The notes: a model not told the origin generated them from the letters alone. Numbered from the stretch's first letter, positions 22,757 to 32,046 are shown. The stretch: 33,099 bases of DNA from Tessaracoccus bendigoensis DSM 12906 (GCF_900141915.1 NZ_FQZG01000050.1:1-33099), one strand, 5' to 3'. Program-made: numbers and translations.

Positions 22757-23441
22757 AACCCGCCACACCACCCTAGCGACGCTAGCGGGGGCAGTGGTCA
22801 TAGTGGGGTTAGTGTCGGGGTGTGGTGCTCCGGCACGGGACCTCAACGAGGTCCGCCAAGACGCGCTCGTTGAGATGGAGCAGTTGCGGTTCGCGGAGGA
22901 CTACCACGACTCTCTGAAGACGATCGAACGCTCGGTCAACATCGACGAGATCGACAACGTGCTGCGGATCGCCCGCGACACCGACGCCGAGAACCAGGAC
23001 GTGTTCTGGGGCTGCGCGCAACGCGGAACCGGGCTGCTCGACGGAGCCACCCTGAGCGCGATGACCGACGGGGTCAAGGAGTTCAACGAGTTCGAGCTGA
23101 CGCTGGGGCGTAACCAGTCAGCGTCGCTGGACTTGGTCGGCACCGCTGAAATGATCGGGCAGATGGAGATCTCGCAGGGCGATCAGTGGCTGATCGACCA
23201 CGCCGGCACCGTGACCGGGTGGGAAGCGACGTTGGATGAGTCGATCGCCAACCGGCGAATCGAACTGCACGAGGGACGTCAGATGGTCTATGTGTATGGC
23301 CCCGATCGGTGCCACGTGCCGTTCACGTTGACGCTCACCACCACGGGGGAGGGCCCCACTGACCATGAGGCCACCTTGCTGGTCCAGGAGTCCGGCGCAC
23401 TGCTGATCGACGTGTTCGGTTCCTCGTTCGACATCAAGTGA
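22737..23441 (+). CDS. Conjugation-operon lipoprotein
   Basis: A 234-residue lipoprotein. An N-terminal basic and hydrophobic signal ends in the lipobox LVSGC, with Cys29 as the acylated residue. The mature part begins with a charged helical region (ARDLNEVRQDALVEMEQLRFAEDYHDSLKTIERS), then a mixed domain with two Cys residues. I recognise no enzyme motif. It starts at GTG 22737 inside the end of the VirB6-like gene and is followed by prgI after 15 nt. It probably forms part of the outer side of the translocation complex, the place held by VirB7- or VirB8-like parts in other systems; this is inference from location. Confidence 0.75.
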   Translation: MSYWATRTRHTTLATLAGAVVIVGLVSGCGAPARDLNEVRQDALVEMEQLRFAEDYHDSLKTIERSVNIDEIDNVLRIARDTDAENQDVFWGCAQRGTGLLDGATLSAMTDGVKEFNEFELTLGRNQSASLDLVGTAEMIGQMEISQGDQWLIDHAGTVTGWEATLDESIANRRIELHEGRQMVYVYGPDRCHVPFTLTLTTTGEGPTDHEATLLVQESGALLIDVFGSSFDIK

Positions 23442-23456
23442 GCCGGGTGGATTGCT

Positions 23457-23852
23457 GTGGCGTTGGAGATGAGGGTCTACGAGGAGCTGACCTCGATCGA
23501 GCCGAAGGTGATGGCCGGGTTCACGTGGCGCCAGTTGTTGGCGGTCGTGGTCGTCGGTGCCGTCACGATCGGGTTGGTGGTGGCTCTGTTCCTGGCTGGG
23601 ACCACGGACTTCAGCATCGTGTCGTGGATCGTGATCCCGATCGCGGTGCCGTTCGCCGCGTGGGGCTGGGTCAAACCGTTCGGGATGCGGTTCGAGAAGT
23701 ACGCCGGGCATGTGCGGCGGTTCCTGGCCCGCCCCACCAAGCGCCTGTATGCCAATGACGCGCTGTGGCAGGCGCACCAAAGAGAGTCGTTTGAAGGGAA
23801 GAGGCCTCGTGTTCCTCGGAAACAAGAGCAAGTCGAAGAAGCCGGCCACTAA
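23457..23852 (+). CDS. PrgI family protein (VirB3-like)
   Basis: A 131-residue protein with the PrgI pattern: a short N-terminus (MRVYEELTSIEPKVMAGFTWRQL), two closely spaced membrane helices (28-48 and 54-72) and a conserved basic tail (WVKPFGMRFEKYAGHVRRFLARPTKRLY). PrgI proteins in Gram-positive conjugation clusters precede the VirB4 ATPase and correspond to VirB3. The start is GTG 23457. Its last 44 nt overlap the VirB4 gene, supporting coupled translation and a tight complex. Confidence 0.88.
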   Translation: MALEMRVYEELTSIEPKVMAGFTWRQLLAVVVVGAVTIGLVVALFLAGTTDFSIVSWIVIPIAVPFAAWGWVKPFGMRFEKYAGHVRRFLARPTKRLYANDALWQAHQRESFEGKRPRVPRKQEQVEEAGH

Positions 23853-26241
23853 CCCGGCAGGCACGCCTGCCGCGACGCCGAAGTCGTCCAAGGCTGCGGC
23901 GAAGAAGAAGGCCAAGGCACGGGCTGCGGAGGCGAAGAAGGCCCAGAGCGTGCTGTGGTACGACGCGATCACCGAATCAGGTGTGTGCGTGCTCGGCGGT
24001 GGGAAATACTCGGTGATGCTGCGCCTGTCTGACATCAACTACCAGTTGGCCACTGACGATCGGCAGCGCGAGCTGCTGGAGCGCTACGCGAGGTTCTTCA
24101 ACCTGTTCTCGATGGGCCAGCAGTTGCAGGTCACCATCGTCAACCGCCGGCTGGAGCGCGACACCCTGTTGGGCAAGGTGCTGTTCCCCGAACCGCTGCA
24201 CGGTGACGCGGTCAGCGTGTACCGCTCGGACCACAACAAGCTAGTGCGGTCCATGATCGGTGAGTCGCGCTACTCGATCGTGGCAGAGAAGTACCTGACG
24301 TTGACGGTGTCTGGCGAGTCGCTCGACGAGGCCCTGGCCGTGCTCAACCCTCTGGTGGAGCAGGTCACCAACCAGATGTGGACGCTGCTGGAGTGCCGCG
24401 CCCACCGCGTCGATGGACCGGGCCGGATCGAGTTGCTGCGCGAGCTGACCCGTGGCTGCTACGCGGCCGGGTTCGACTACGCCGGCATGGCCCGCTCGGG
24501 AGCAACCACCCGCGACGAGCTGGCCCCGCAGGCGGTGGAGTTCCCCACCCGCAGCGAGCTGGTTCTGGCCGGCGACGAGGGAGACATCTGGTGCCAGACG
24601 TTGGTGCTGCGCGACTACCCGTCGTGGATGAGCGACCAGCTGTTTCGGCGGTTGTCGGAGGTGCAGACCGATCTGGTCATCTCCTTCCACATTTCCCCGA
24701 TCGATCGGTCAGAGTCGCGTGATCTGGTGATGCGCCGCAAGGCGGAGCTCGACATGGAACGCACGGACCGGCGCCGCAAGCTGGTCAAGGCGAACATGGA
24801 CCCGGAGGAGGATCTGCCGGAGTCGTTGAAGCGGTCGTTGGCTGAGGTCAAGGACCTCATGCACGACCTCGACGACAACGATCAGCGTCTCTACACCACC
24901 ACGTTGGTGGTGATGGTCCAGGCGTCGTCGGCTGAGGAGCTGAAGGATCGGGTGACGAAGGTGCGCCAAGCGGCGAAGACCGAGTCGTGTGATCTGGCGG
25001 TGATGAAGTTCTTCCAGGAGCAGGGATTCAACACCGCGCTGCCGCTGGGGGAGTCGTTCCTGCCGGTGCATCGCACGCTCACGTCGGCGGCGGTGGCGGT
25101 GATGGTGCCGTTCACGTCGCAGGAGATCCTCGACGATCAGGGCCTGTTCTATGGCACCAACGCGGCCACGGGGAACCCGATCATTGCTGACCGTCGACGG
25201 ACACGTAACGGCAACGCGTTCGTGCTGGGAACCTCCGGGTCGGGCAAGTCCCACTTCTCGAAGTGGGAGATCGCAGAAGTGCTCATCGGTCGCCCCAACG
25301 ATGAGGTCATCATCATCGACCCCGAACACGAGTACCGTCCGCTGGCGGATGCGTTCGATGCGACCGTCGTCGACGTCCATGCCGGCTCGTCGCAGGTGAT
25401 CAACCCGTTCGACATCGTGCTCAACACCCGTGAGGGTGACCCCGTCAGGTTGAAGGCAGAATCGCTGCTGTCGATGCTGCGTGTCCTGCTGGGTGGCGGC
25501 AGGGGTTTGTCGGCCGCGCAGGAGTCGATCCTCGACCGGTCGATCACCACTTTGTATCACCGTTACCTCGACGACCAGAACCAGCCCGTGCCCACCCTGC
25601 GGTCGCTGCATGGGGAGCTGCTGCTCCAGGCCGAACCGGAAGCTGCGGCGATCGCCACGGCGCTGGAGATGTATGCCACCGGCACGTTCTCCGGGTTCGC
25701 GCAGCAGACCAACGTGGATGTGTCCAACCGGTTCATCTACTACGACATCGCCAAGCTGGGCGACCACATGAAGACCTTCGGGATGATGGTGGTCCTCGAC
25801 CAGGTGTGGAACCGGGTCATGTCCAACTTCGGCCGAGGGATCCGCACCTGGCTCTACGTCGACGAGTTCCACCTGATGTTCACCAACCCGCACGCACTGG
25901 CCACGTTCTTGTCGATCTACAAGCGGGCCCGCAAGTACGGTCTGCTGCCCACCGGCATCACGCAGAACGTGGAGGAACTCCTGGCGGTGCCTGAGGCCCG
26001 GTTGATGCTGTCGAACTGTGATTGCCTGTTCCTGCTTGGACAGAAGAAGACTGACGCCGACGAGCTGGCGGTCCTGCTCGGGCTGTCGGATGACCAGATC
26101 AGGGCGTTCACCTCCGTCGAAGCCGGCTACGGCCTGCTCAGCTTCGGGGCGACCACGCTGCCGTTCAACGCGCGTAAGGAACAGTCCCCGCGCGGGCCGC
26201 TGCTCACCCTGCTCGACACGACGTTCGACGACCGCAGCTAG
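23809..26241 (+). CDS. virB4: VirB4-family conjugation ATPase
   Basis: An 810-residue ATPase, the usual length for VirB4/TrsE/ConE. Residues 1-45 are Lys/Ala-rich. An N-terminal domain of about 50-430 is followed by the RecA-like core with Walker A GTSGSGKS at 474-481, IIIDPEHEYRPL just after, and Walker B LYVDEFH with Asp685-Glu686. A Gln-rich sensor (TGITQNVEELL) and the closing GQKKTDADELAVLLGLS match the family. GTG 23809 with GAAGGGAAGAGG upstream is chosen over an earlier ATG that would give an unrelated leader read inside prgI. It powers assembly of the type IV secretion channel at the membrane. Confidence 0.93.
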   Translation: MFLGNKSKSKKPATNPAGTPAATPKSSKAAAKKKAKARAAEAKKAQSVLWYDAITESGVCVLGGGKYSVMLRLSDINYQLATDDRQRELLERYARFFNLFSMGQQLQVTIVNRRLERDTLLGKVLFPEPLHGDAVSVYRSDHNKLVRSMIGESRYSIVAEKYLTLTVSGESLDEALAVLNPLVEQVTNQMWTLLECRAHRVDGPGRIELLRELTRGCYAAGFDYAGMARSGATTRDELAPQAVEFPTRSELVLAGDEGDIWCQTLVLRDYPSWMSDQLFRRLSEVQTDLVISFHISPIDRSESRDLVMRRKAELDMERTDRRRKLVKANMDPEEDLPESLKRSLAEVKDLMHDLDDNDQRLYTTTLVVMVQASSAEELKDRVTKVRQAAKTESCDLAVMKFFQEQGFNTALPLGESFLPVHRTLTSAAVAVMVPFTSQEILDDQGLFYGTNAATGNPIIADRRRTRNGNAFVLGTSGSGKSHFSKWEIAEVLIGRPNDEVIIIDPEHEYRPLADAFDATVVDVHAGSSQVINPFDIVLNTREGDPVRLKAESLLSMLRVLLGGGRGLSAAQESILDRSITTLYHRYLDDQNQPVPTLRSLHGELLLQAEPEAAAIATALEMYATGTFSGFAQQTNVDVSNRFIYYDIAKLGDHMKTFGMMVVLDQVWNRVMSNFGRGIRTWLYVDEFHLMFTNPHALATFLSIYKRARKYGLLPTGITQNVEELLAVPEARLMLSNCDCLFLLGQKKTDADELAVLLGLSDDQIRAFTSVEAGYGLLSFGATTLPFNARKEQSPRGPLLTLLDTTFDDRS

Positions 26242-26261
26242 ACGCACTCCAAAGGGTTGGG

Positions 26262-28028
26262 ATGTACAGGACCAGGGGTGCGGGCCGGCTCACCGGCCAT
26301 CAGCGGGGGACCGCGCTGACCCGCTCGGCGCGGGTGATCAGCCGTACCCGAGGCGAGGTCCACTCCCTGGCCGCGACCGCCCGCGCCACTGAACGCAAGG
26401 TTGCTGCCGCTGGTGATCTGGACCCTGACCAGCAAACCAACTCGGCTGTGGTGTCTCGCAGCAAAGAGATCGCGTTGCAGAAGGTCAGCTACAAGCTGGC
26501 CGGGAACCCGCCCAAGACGTCGATCGGCCGGACCGCGAACCGGGCAGGGGTCGGCGCAGTCCAAGCCACCGGCTCGGAGCTGAAGAACGCACTTCGTGAC
26601 GGTGGGCGGCTCGACATCGACGACGCCGCCGTGTCCGCGGCGAGGTGGGCCAACCGCCACGGCACCGCCCTGACCGTCAAGGTCGGAGCCAAGACGCTTG
26701 TGTTCGGCGGCAAAGCCGGGATCAAGACCTCCTCGCTTGTCGGGCACGCCACGGTCGGCGCCGTCCGCTACTCCGCGATCGGCACCATCCACGCCGCACG
26801 GCTCGGCGCCACCGGCGCCGCAGCGGCTGGCCGGCTGACCGGGCAGGTCGCCACTCGAGGAGCACGCCTCACTGGCCGCGCCGCCACACGGGGCACCAAC
26901 ACTCTCCGCAAAGCGGGAGCGGCAGGCTGGAAGCGCGGCACGGCCGCAGCCCAGCGGGCGAAAGCTGCGGCTGTCAGTGGAGCCCGCGCAGCTGCGGTAA
27001 TGGTCAAGGCTGCCGCGAGCGCGATCGTCGCCGCCGTCTCCGGCTCCACAGTGCTGCCCGTCGTGGTTGGCATCATCGCCGTGGTCGCTCTGCTGGTGGC
27101 GATCCTGCCGGGGTTCATCACCGGCGCCGGCCATGAGCAGCACCGTTCAGAAACCCTCTCGGCGGTGTGCATCTCGTCTCCCTACGAGCTGGGCCCGGTC
27201 CAGCCGCACGTCGAGCAGGCTACGGTGCTGTTGGGCACCCTCCACGGGGTTGAGGTGATCGGCGGCTGGCGTCCAGGCAACACCTACGACGTTGAAGGCC
27301 ATCCGGCCGGGTTGGCTGTTGACCTGATGACCGACCGCGCGAAGGGCGATGCGGTGGCCGCCTACGCTCAAGAGCACGCGGCCGAGCTGGGAATCAAGTA
27401 CATCATCTGGTGGCAGAAGATCTGGTCGGTCGAACGCGCCGGTGAAGGGTGGCGGCAGATGGAGGACCGTCGCTCCGATTCGGCCAACCACCTCGATCAC
27501 GTTCACATCTCCTTCAACCCCGACCCCGGCACCGGCGGCTTGGAGACCCTCATGGCGGAGGCGTGTGGCACCGGCGCCGACGGCGCGCCAGCGGTCAACA
27601 AGGCGGCAGCAGAATCGATCGGGGGCTGGGCCAACCCGACCCCGTCGACGAGGGTCACATCCCCGTACGGGATGCGGACCCATCCGATCACCGGGGTGTA
27701 CAAGCTCCACACCGGCGCCGACTACGGCGGCGGCTGTGGGGTGCCCATCAACGCGGCCGCGTCCGGGACGGTCTCCTCGGTGTCCCCCAACCGCGCCTAC
27801 GGCAACCTCATCACCATCGACCATGGCGCCGGTATCGTCACCCGCTACGCCCACTCCTACAAGAGCGAGATCTATGTCCGTGCCGGCGATACCGTCGTGG
27901 CCGGGCAGCGCATCGCCGCCATGGGCAGCTCCGGCTACTCCACCGCCTGCCACCTCCACTTCGAAGTGAAAGTGGGCGGCGGGTTCGTCGATCCCGTCGC
28001 GTTCCTGCAAGCCAGAGGTTTGGGATGA
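26262..28028 (+). CDS. Two-headed peptidoglycan hydrolase (M15-like plus M23 domains) of the conjugation machine
   Basis: A 588-residue protein with three parts. Residues 1-262 are Ala/Gly/Arg-rich, without membrane segments, and probably cytoplasmic. A membrane helix lies at about 263-288. Outside are two different metallo-hydrolase-like domains. The first, about 300-420, has GWRPG, His347-Asp354 (HPAGLAVD) and DHVH at 412-415, the zinc pattern of D-Ala-D-Ala peptidase-fold (ARB_07466-like) domains. The second, 467-585, is an M23/LytM endopeptidase with His483-Asp487 (HTGAD) and His564/His566 (HLHFEV). It should open the wall for the mating channel, like VirB1-type hydrolases. It lies between virB4 and virD4. 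The long basic N-terminus is unusual and could bind nucleic acid or the ATPases. Confidence 0.9.
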   Translation: MYRTRGAGRLTGHQRGTALTRSARVISRTRGEVHSLAATARATERKVAAAGDLDPDQQTNSAVVSRSKEIALQKVSYKLAGNPPKTSIGRTANRAGVGAVQATGSELKNALRDGGRLDIDDAAVSAARWANRHGTALTVKVGAKTLVFGGKAGIKTSSLVGHATVGAVRYSAIGTIHAARLGATGAAAAGRLTGQVATRGARLTGRAATRGTNTLRKAGAAGWKRGTAAAQRAKAAAVSGARAAAVMVKAAASAIVAAVSGSTVLPVVVGIIAVVALLVAILPGFITGAGHEQHRSETLSAVCISSPYELGPVQPHVEQATVLLGTLHGVEVIGGWRPGNTYDVEGHPAGLAVDLMTDRAKGDAVAAYAQEHAAELGIKYIIWWQKIWSVERAGEGWRQMEDRRSDSANHLDHVHISFNPDPGTGGLETLMAEACGTGADGAPAVNKAAAESIGGWANPTPSTRVTSPYGMRTHPITGVYKLHTGADYGGGCGVPINAAASGTVSSVSPNRAYGNLITIDHGAGIVTRYAHSYKSEIYVRAGDTVVAGQRIAAMGSSGYSTACHLHFEVKVGGGFVDPVAFLQARGLG

Positions 28029-28079
28029 GAAAGTGTCACACCTGCCCGGTAGCGTCACCTGGTGACGAAAGGAGCCGGC

Positions 28080-28274
28080 ATGGAGATCAACCTGAAGATT
28101 GTCGCCGTCGTGGCCGCGATGTGTGTCGTCGGGCCGGTGGGGCTCATCCTGATCCGCTGGGTGTTCCGCGCCCTGGGGCTGTTCGTTGCCCTCGCGCTGG
28201 GCACCATCGTCCTAGCGTTGGTAGTGGCGCTAGTGCGGGGAGTGGTCACGGGCGGTATCTCGTTCACCTGGTGA
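28080..28274 (+). CDS. Small two-helix membrane protein in the conjugation operon
   Basis: A 64-residue protein, almost wholly hydrophobic, with helices at about 5-25 and 30-57 and a short polar end (GGISFTW). ATG 28080 has a strong GAAAGGAG ribosome binding site; an earlier start at 28062 lacks one. It follows the hydrolase by 51 nt and precedes the coupling-protein gene by 13 nt. No family is recognised. It may be an accessory subunit of the coupling protein. Confidence 0.7.
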   Translation: MEINLKIVAVVAAMCVVGPVGLILIRWVFRALGLFVALALGTIVLALVVALVRGVVTGGISFTW

Positions 28275-28287
28275 ACCGGAGGACGTC

Positions 28288-29997
28288 GTGAAGCGCCGCG
28301 CCGCAGTGTTCTTCGGGCTCATCATCGCCGTGATCCTGTTCTGGATCGGCAACACCGTCTGGCACGATGCCCGCCTCGGCTACGAGACCGGCGGCTGGGC
28401 AGGCGCGTTCGACCACGCCGACGACGGCCTCCGTACCGTTCGGCTGGCCATCTCCACCCACGTCCATGACCTCCTCGCAGGTCTTGCCCTGGTCGGGTGC
28501 GCCGGGCTGGGGTGGCTGTACTACGTCGCTGAGCGGGGTAGGGAACGCCGCGGCGAGGAACACGGCTCTGCCCGCTGGGGCAGACCACGCGATATTGGGC
28601 CGTTCATCAACCCCGACGCCGGCCGGAACCTGCTGCTGACCCGCACCGAACGGTTGACCATCGACCGGCCAGCCAAGATCCAGCATCAGCGCAACCTCAA
28701 CGTCATGGTGATCGGCGCCGCCGGCACCGGCAAGTCGCGCAACTTCATCCTGCCGAACATGGCGCGCCCCCACTCGTCGTATCTGGCCACCGACCCCAAG
28801 GGCGAACTGCTCGCAGCCTCCGGCACCGCCCTGAAGGAGGCCGGCTATCAGATTCGGGTGCTGAATCTGGTCAACTTCGCAGAGTCCGACCGGTTCAACC
28901 CTCTTGCGTATCTGAGGCCCGGGCACGAACCAGAAGACGTCAACCTGATGGCGATCAACATCATCGCCAACACCGACGTGCCCCGCCAACAGATGGCCGG
29001 CGGGGGAGACCCGTTCTGGGAGAGGGCCGAAGCCGGGCTGCTCAACGCCCTGATCGGCTTCGTGGCCGCGACCTACCCGGCAGGGGATCAGCACCTCGGG
29101 TCGGTGATGGATCTGCTGCTCCAGATGCGCGCCAGTGATGACGTCGCCTACACCAGTGAGGTGGATGCGATCTTCGAGGGCGCCGCACGGATGCTGGCCG
29201 ATAACCCGTCGATGCTGCACCACGAGCTGCTGGCGTTCGCGATCGCCAACTACAAGGTTTATCAGCGGGCCGCGCAGAAAACCGCCGCGTCGATCATCGT
29301 GACCATGGGTATGCGGCTGGCACCCCTCCATATCCCGTCGGTGAGGCGTCTGGTCACCGCTGACACGATGCAGCTGGACCTGGTCGGGTTCGAACCGACC
29401 GCGTTGTTCATGGTGCTGCCAGACACGAACAAGCAGTTCGCGTGGCTGTCGGCGTTGATGCTGACCACGTTCTTCCAACGCGGGGTGTGGCTGGCCGACC
29501 GGCAGTACAGCCGCCGGCTGCCCGTGCCGGTGATGTGCTTCCTCGACGAGTTCGCCAACATCGGCAAGATTCCCGATTTCGACATCCTCGCCGCCACGCT
29601 GCGCTCACGTGGGATCTCGTTCCAAGCCGTGATCCAGGCGCTCGGTCAGGGCCAGGCGCTCTACCGTGACGGCTGGAAAGCGATCCTCGGTAACTGCGAC
29701 ACGGTGCTGTTCCTCGGCTCAGCGGATGCTGACACCAAGGAGTACATCTCCAAAGCGTTGGGCAAGCAGACCATCATGGTCACGGACTCGTCTCGCACCA
29801 AGGGCCGGCACGGGTCGGACTCCCGATCCCGCAAGTCGCAAGGCCGTGAGCTCCTCACCCCCGACGAGGTCGGCCGGCTCCCCGGCGACGAGGCGATCGT
29901 CCTGATCCGAGGTCTCCCGCCGTTCAAGTCGAAGAAGCTGGCCCCACTTCCTGAGACCACCCCGTACCGCCACCAGACGCAGAATGCGAGGATATGA
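28288..29997 (+). CDS. virD4: VirD4/TraG-family type IV coupling protein
   Basis: A 569-residue coupling ATPase that links the DNA substrate to the secretion channel. Two N-terminal membrane helices lie at about 5-21 and 60-79. Walker A is GAAGTGKS at 143-150, Walker B CFLDEFANIG with Asp420-Glu421. Further family motifs are YLATDPKGEL, GSADADTKEYISKALG and the C-terminal LLTPDEVGRLPGDEAIVLIRGLPPFKSKK. The start is GTG 28288 after CCGGAGGA. It is the last recognisable transfer gene. Coupling proteins of this kind normally work with a relaxase, which is not in view. Confidence 0.95.
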   Translation: MKRRAAVFFGLIIAVILFWIGNTVWHDARLGYETGGWAGAFDHADDGLRTVRLAISTHVHDLLAGLALVGCAGLGWLYYVAERGRERRGEEHGSARWGRPRDIGPFINPDAGRNLLLTRTERLTIDRPAKIQHQRNLNVMVIGAAGTGKSRNFILPNMARPHSSYLATDPKGELLAASGTALKEAGYQIRVLNLVNFAESDRFNPLAYLRPGHEPEDVNLMAINIIANTDVPRQQMAGGGDPFWERAEAGLLNALIGFVAATYPAGDQHLGSVMDLLLQMRASDDVAYTSEVDAIFEGAARMLADNPSMLHHELLAFAIANYKVYQRAAQKTAASIIVTMGMRLAPLHIPSVRRLVTADTMQLDLVGFEPTALFMVLPDTNKQFAWLSALMLTTFFQRGVWLADRQYSRRLPVPVMCFLDEFANIGKIPDFDILAATLRSRGISFQAVIQALGQGQALYRDGWKAILGNCDTVLFLGSADADTKEYISKALGKQTIMVTDSSRTKGRHGSDSRSRKSQGRELLTPDEVGRLPGDEAIVLIRGLPPFKSKKLAPLPETTPYRHQTQNARI

Positions 29998-30001
29998 AGC
30001 C

Positions 30002-30586
30002 ATGAGCACCCACGATGCGCCGGCCACCGATGAGGACCGGCTTGAAGAAGTCCGCGAGAGCCTGGTCGAACGAGACACCATGATCACCGAAGTCTGGCGG
30101 CGGGTAGAGGAAATCGCTGGCGACGTCGACGCCCTGGCCAGTAACCAGACAGCAATGAGCTTGATCATCGAGCATCTGGTTGAGGACATCGATGAGGAAG
30201 AGTCAGCCGCTGTCGAGGTGGCCCTTCGCCCGTGGACGAGGATGCCGCGCACCCGCCAGGATTGGCTCGACCTAGTGGCATGGGTCGACGAGATGAGCGC
30301 CGCCCACAGCCTCGCGGAGATGCCGGTGTGCTGGCCAGCGCACGAGCAACTGGTGTTGGAGCTCGACGCGGCGCGAGCGGCGTGGAACGTGGCAGTCGCG
30401 CGACACCAGAAAACGGTTTCGGATGCGATGTGGAGCTGGTACAGCTACGTCTGGACCCCACTACGAGCACGGCTCGCCGCCTGGGACCGCTGCCGCAACG
30501 GCCACATCGCGGATCCTGTGGGAGCACTGACGGGGATGGAGTTCCTCCCGCCAATCGCGGATGCCCTGGTGTCCAGCACAACCTAG
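30002..30586 (+). CDS. Conserved hypothetical protein of actinobacterial conjugative elements
   Basis: A 194-residue acidic protein. Residues 1-70 are predicted coiled-coil (EVRESLVERDTMITEVWRRVEEIAGDVDALASN). Residues about 77-170 have a Trp/Leu-rich helical pattern with PVCWPAHEQLVLELDAARAAW and a final WDRCRNGH. From memory similar proteins, some labelled DUF4913-like, follow the coupling-protein gene in actinobacterial elements; the DUF call is not certain. ATG 30002 starts 4 nt after the virD4 stop, so it is the last gene of that operon. No enzymatic motif is seen; a scaffold or DNA-processing accessory role is possible. Confidence 0.7.
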   Translation: MSTHDAPATDEDRLEEVRESLVERDTMITEVWRRVEEIAGDVDALASNQTAMSLIIEHLVEDIDEEESAAVEVALRPWTRMPRTRQDWLDLVAWVDEMSAAHSLAEMPVCWPAHEQLVLELDAARAAWNVAVARHQKTVSDAMWSWYSYVWTPLRARLAAWDRCRNGHIADPVGALTGMEFLPPIADALVSSTT

Positions 30587-30622
30587 ATCTCCGGCTTCTC
30601 CTTGGAGTGGCTCCACAGCTTT

Positions 30623-30656
30623 GGGGGTGAGACGAGTAGTCCTCGGCCTCACCCCC
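30623..30656. terminator. Hairpin between convergent operons, probable bidirectional terminator
   Basis: GGGGGTGAG (30623-30631) and CTCACCCCC (30648-30656) form a 9-bp stem, with an inner CGAG/CTCG extension. It lies between the end of the conjugation operon and the end of the sigma-factor operon. There is no clear T-run on either side, so the terminator call is moderate. Confidence 0.55.
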
Positions 30657-30689
30657 ATTCGGTTGCTCTGTTCGAAGTCTGTCAGGTCA

Positions 30690-31097
30690 TTACTGCAGGG
30701 TGACGCGGTACCAATCAAGAAAGGACATGATGTTCAAGTCGACGGTGCCACTTGGACCTTCCAGCGTCAATGGAAATGTGTTTCCTGATTGGAGGCCAAT
30801 TGTGACATCGATTTCTGAGGGGTCTGTTGGTTGACCCAGCCTCTGCCATATCCAATCCAACTGCATTTGCAGCTCGTCCACCCCGATCTTGTTCGTAATT
30901 GTCCGACACGCCGCTTCAGCATCCCTGGCCGCTAGGCTCTTTATGAAGCTGGTAGCGGCTGATTCGGGTGTCGGAGCTCCGCCGTTGCGACTGTCACACG
31001 AGAACTCGCCTTTGGGAGAGACCCAGAGCCACCAGCCGATCACCGTGATGAGCGCAATGATGAGGATGAGGATGGCTGCTCGGAGTTTCTTGATCAT
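30690..31097 (-). CDS. Small membrane-anchored extracytoplasmic protein of the sigma operon
   Basis: A 135-residue protein starting at ATG 31097: MIKKLRAAILILIIALITVIGWWLWVSPKG, an uncleaved membrane anchor or signal. The outside domain of about 100 residues has two Cys residues (FSCDSRNG and AACRTI) and ends in LDWYRVTLQ. It resembles small exported actinobacterial proteins of the lumazine-binding/NTF2-like kind in outline only; I do not assign a family. It lies 7 nt downstream of the CU044_5270-like gene, so it is the third gene of that operon. A longer frame to 31193 would overlap the upstream gene by 89 nt and is less likely. Confidence 0.7.
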   Translation of the reverse strand: MIKKLRAAILILIIALITVIGWWLWVSPKGEFSCDSRNGGAPTPESAATSFIKSLAARDAEAACRTITNKIGVDELQMQLDWIWQRLGQPTDPSEIDVTIGLQSGNTFPLTLEGPSGTVDLNIMSFLDWYRVTLQ

Positions 31098-31104
31098 TGT
31101 GTTT

Positions 31105-32046
31105 CTACTTTCTTTCCCATGCTTCGTAGGAAGTGACTGCTGGCGCGGTGATGTCGTGTCGGTCATTGCCGGTGTAGATGGTCTCGGTTGCAATGATCTG
31201 ACCGGTATCGGTCGCGATGATGAGGTTCTGTTGGTAGTTGTCGACGTCAGAGCCGATCCTGAAGGAGAGGGCTGATCGGCCCAGGCGATCGGTCACTTGA
31301 CCGATGAGGGTGACGTCAGGCCGGGATGCGAGGTACTCGAGCACTGTGGCTTCTTGAGCTGGTGTCACGGTGGTGTTGACGAGGACGCTCAGCAGGCTGA
31401 GTGTCGATTCCTCGGTGTTGGCGGGATCGACCGAGAAAGCGGTCTCAAGCCACTGGGCCAGTTGATCGGCGTCCTCAGGCAGGACACCGCTCGCGGAGGC
31501 CGCAACGGATTTCTCGGCGCTCAAATGCTCAGAAGACAGCGGCGTCCCAGGAATTGGCAGATCCTTGACCTCTTGGCCTGGGAAGGGTCGTCCCACGACG
31601 GTTTCGATGGTGACGCTACCGTCTGGTGAGAAGGTGGTCGAGGAGACGGTGGGGCTTGTGTTGGAAGCAACTACCTTCCCGGCCGCGTCGATTTCGCTGA
31701 CGAGGCTCCACGCGTGCAGTTCGATCGCGGTGCGTGGCCACGCGCCTTTGCGGCGTAGTTCGGCGAGCTTCATGAGGTGATTTTGGGCTGACCCGGCGAT
31801 TGGCGTGGCTTCCATTAGGGGTGGAGTTGCGCTGGCGGCTACAGGGCGAAAGACGATCATGCCGATGAGCGCTACGAGAACTGCACATGCCGCGAGCGTA
31901 AGTGGAGCGTGATTCCGATGCGTCTTCTGCATCTTCGGCGGCGTGGGGGCGGGGGTGGACAGGATGCGGGCGAGGTCTGCCTCGGCACGCGGGCCATACT
32001 CGACGTTGGGGGCAGCGAGCTTGATCAGGAGTTCGGTGTTCTTCAC
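31105..32046 (-). CDS. CU044_5270-family membrane protein, putative anti-sigma partner
   Basis: A 313-residue protein: a short cytoplasmic N-terminus (1-47), one membrane helix at about 48-70 (APLTLAACAVLVALIGMIVF) and a large exported domain. The helix is followed by PPLMEATPIAGSAQNHLMKLAELRRKG, and the end has LGRSALSFRIGSD with IIATDTGQIIATETIYTG, all typical of CU044_5270 proteins. That family occurs beside ECF sigma factors in actinobacteria and is thought to play an anti-sigma or sensor role. Its ATG overlaps the sigma gene stop by 4 nt. Anti-sigma function is inferred; no classical zinc anti-sigma motif is present in the short N-terminus. Confidence 0.82.
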   Translation of the reverse strand: MKNTELLIKLAAPNVEYGPRAEADLARILSTPAPTPPKMQKTHRNHAPLTLAACAVLVALIGMIVFRPVAASATPPLMEATPIAGSAQNHLMKLAELRRKGAWPRTAIELHAWSLVSEIDAAGKVVASNTSPTVSSTTFSPDGSVTIETVVGRPFPGQEVKDLPIPGTPLSSEHLSAEKSVAASASGVLPEDADQLAQWLETAFSVDPANTEESTLSLLSVLVNTTVTPAQEATVLEYLASRPDVTLIGQVTDRLGRSALSFRIGSDVDNYQQNLIIATDTGQIIATETIYTGNDRHDITAPAVTSYEAWERK

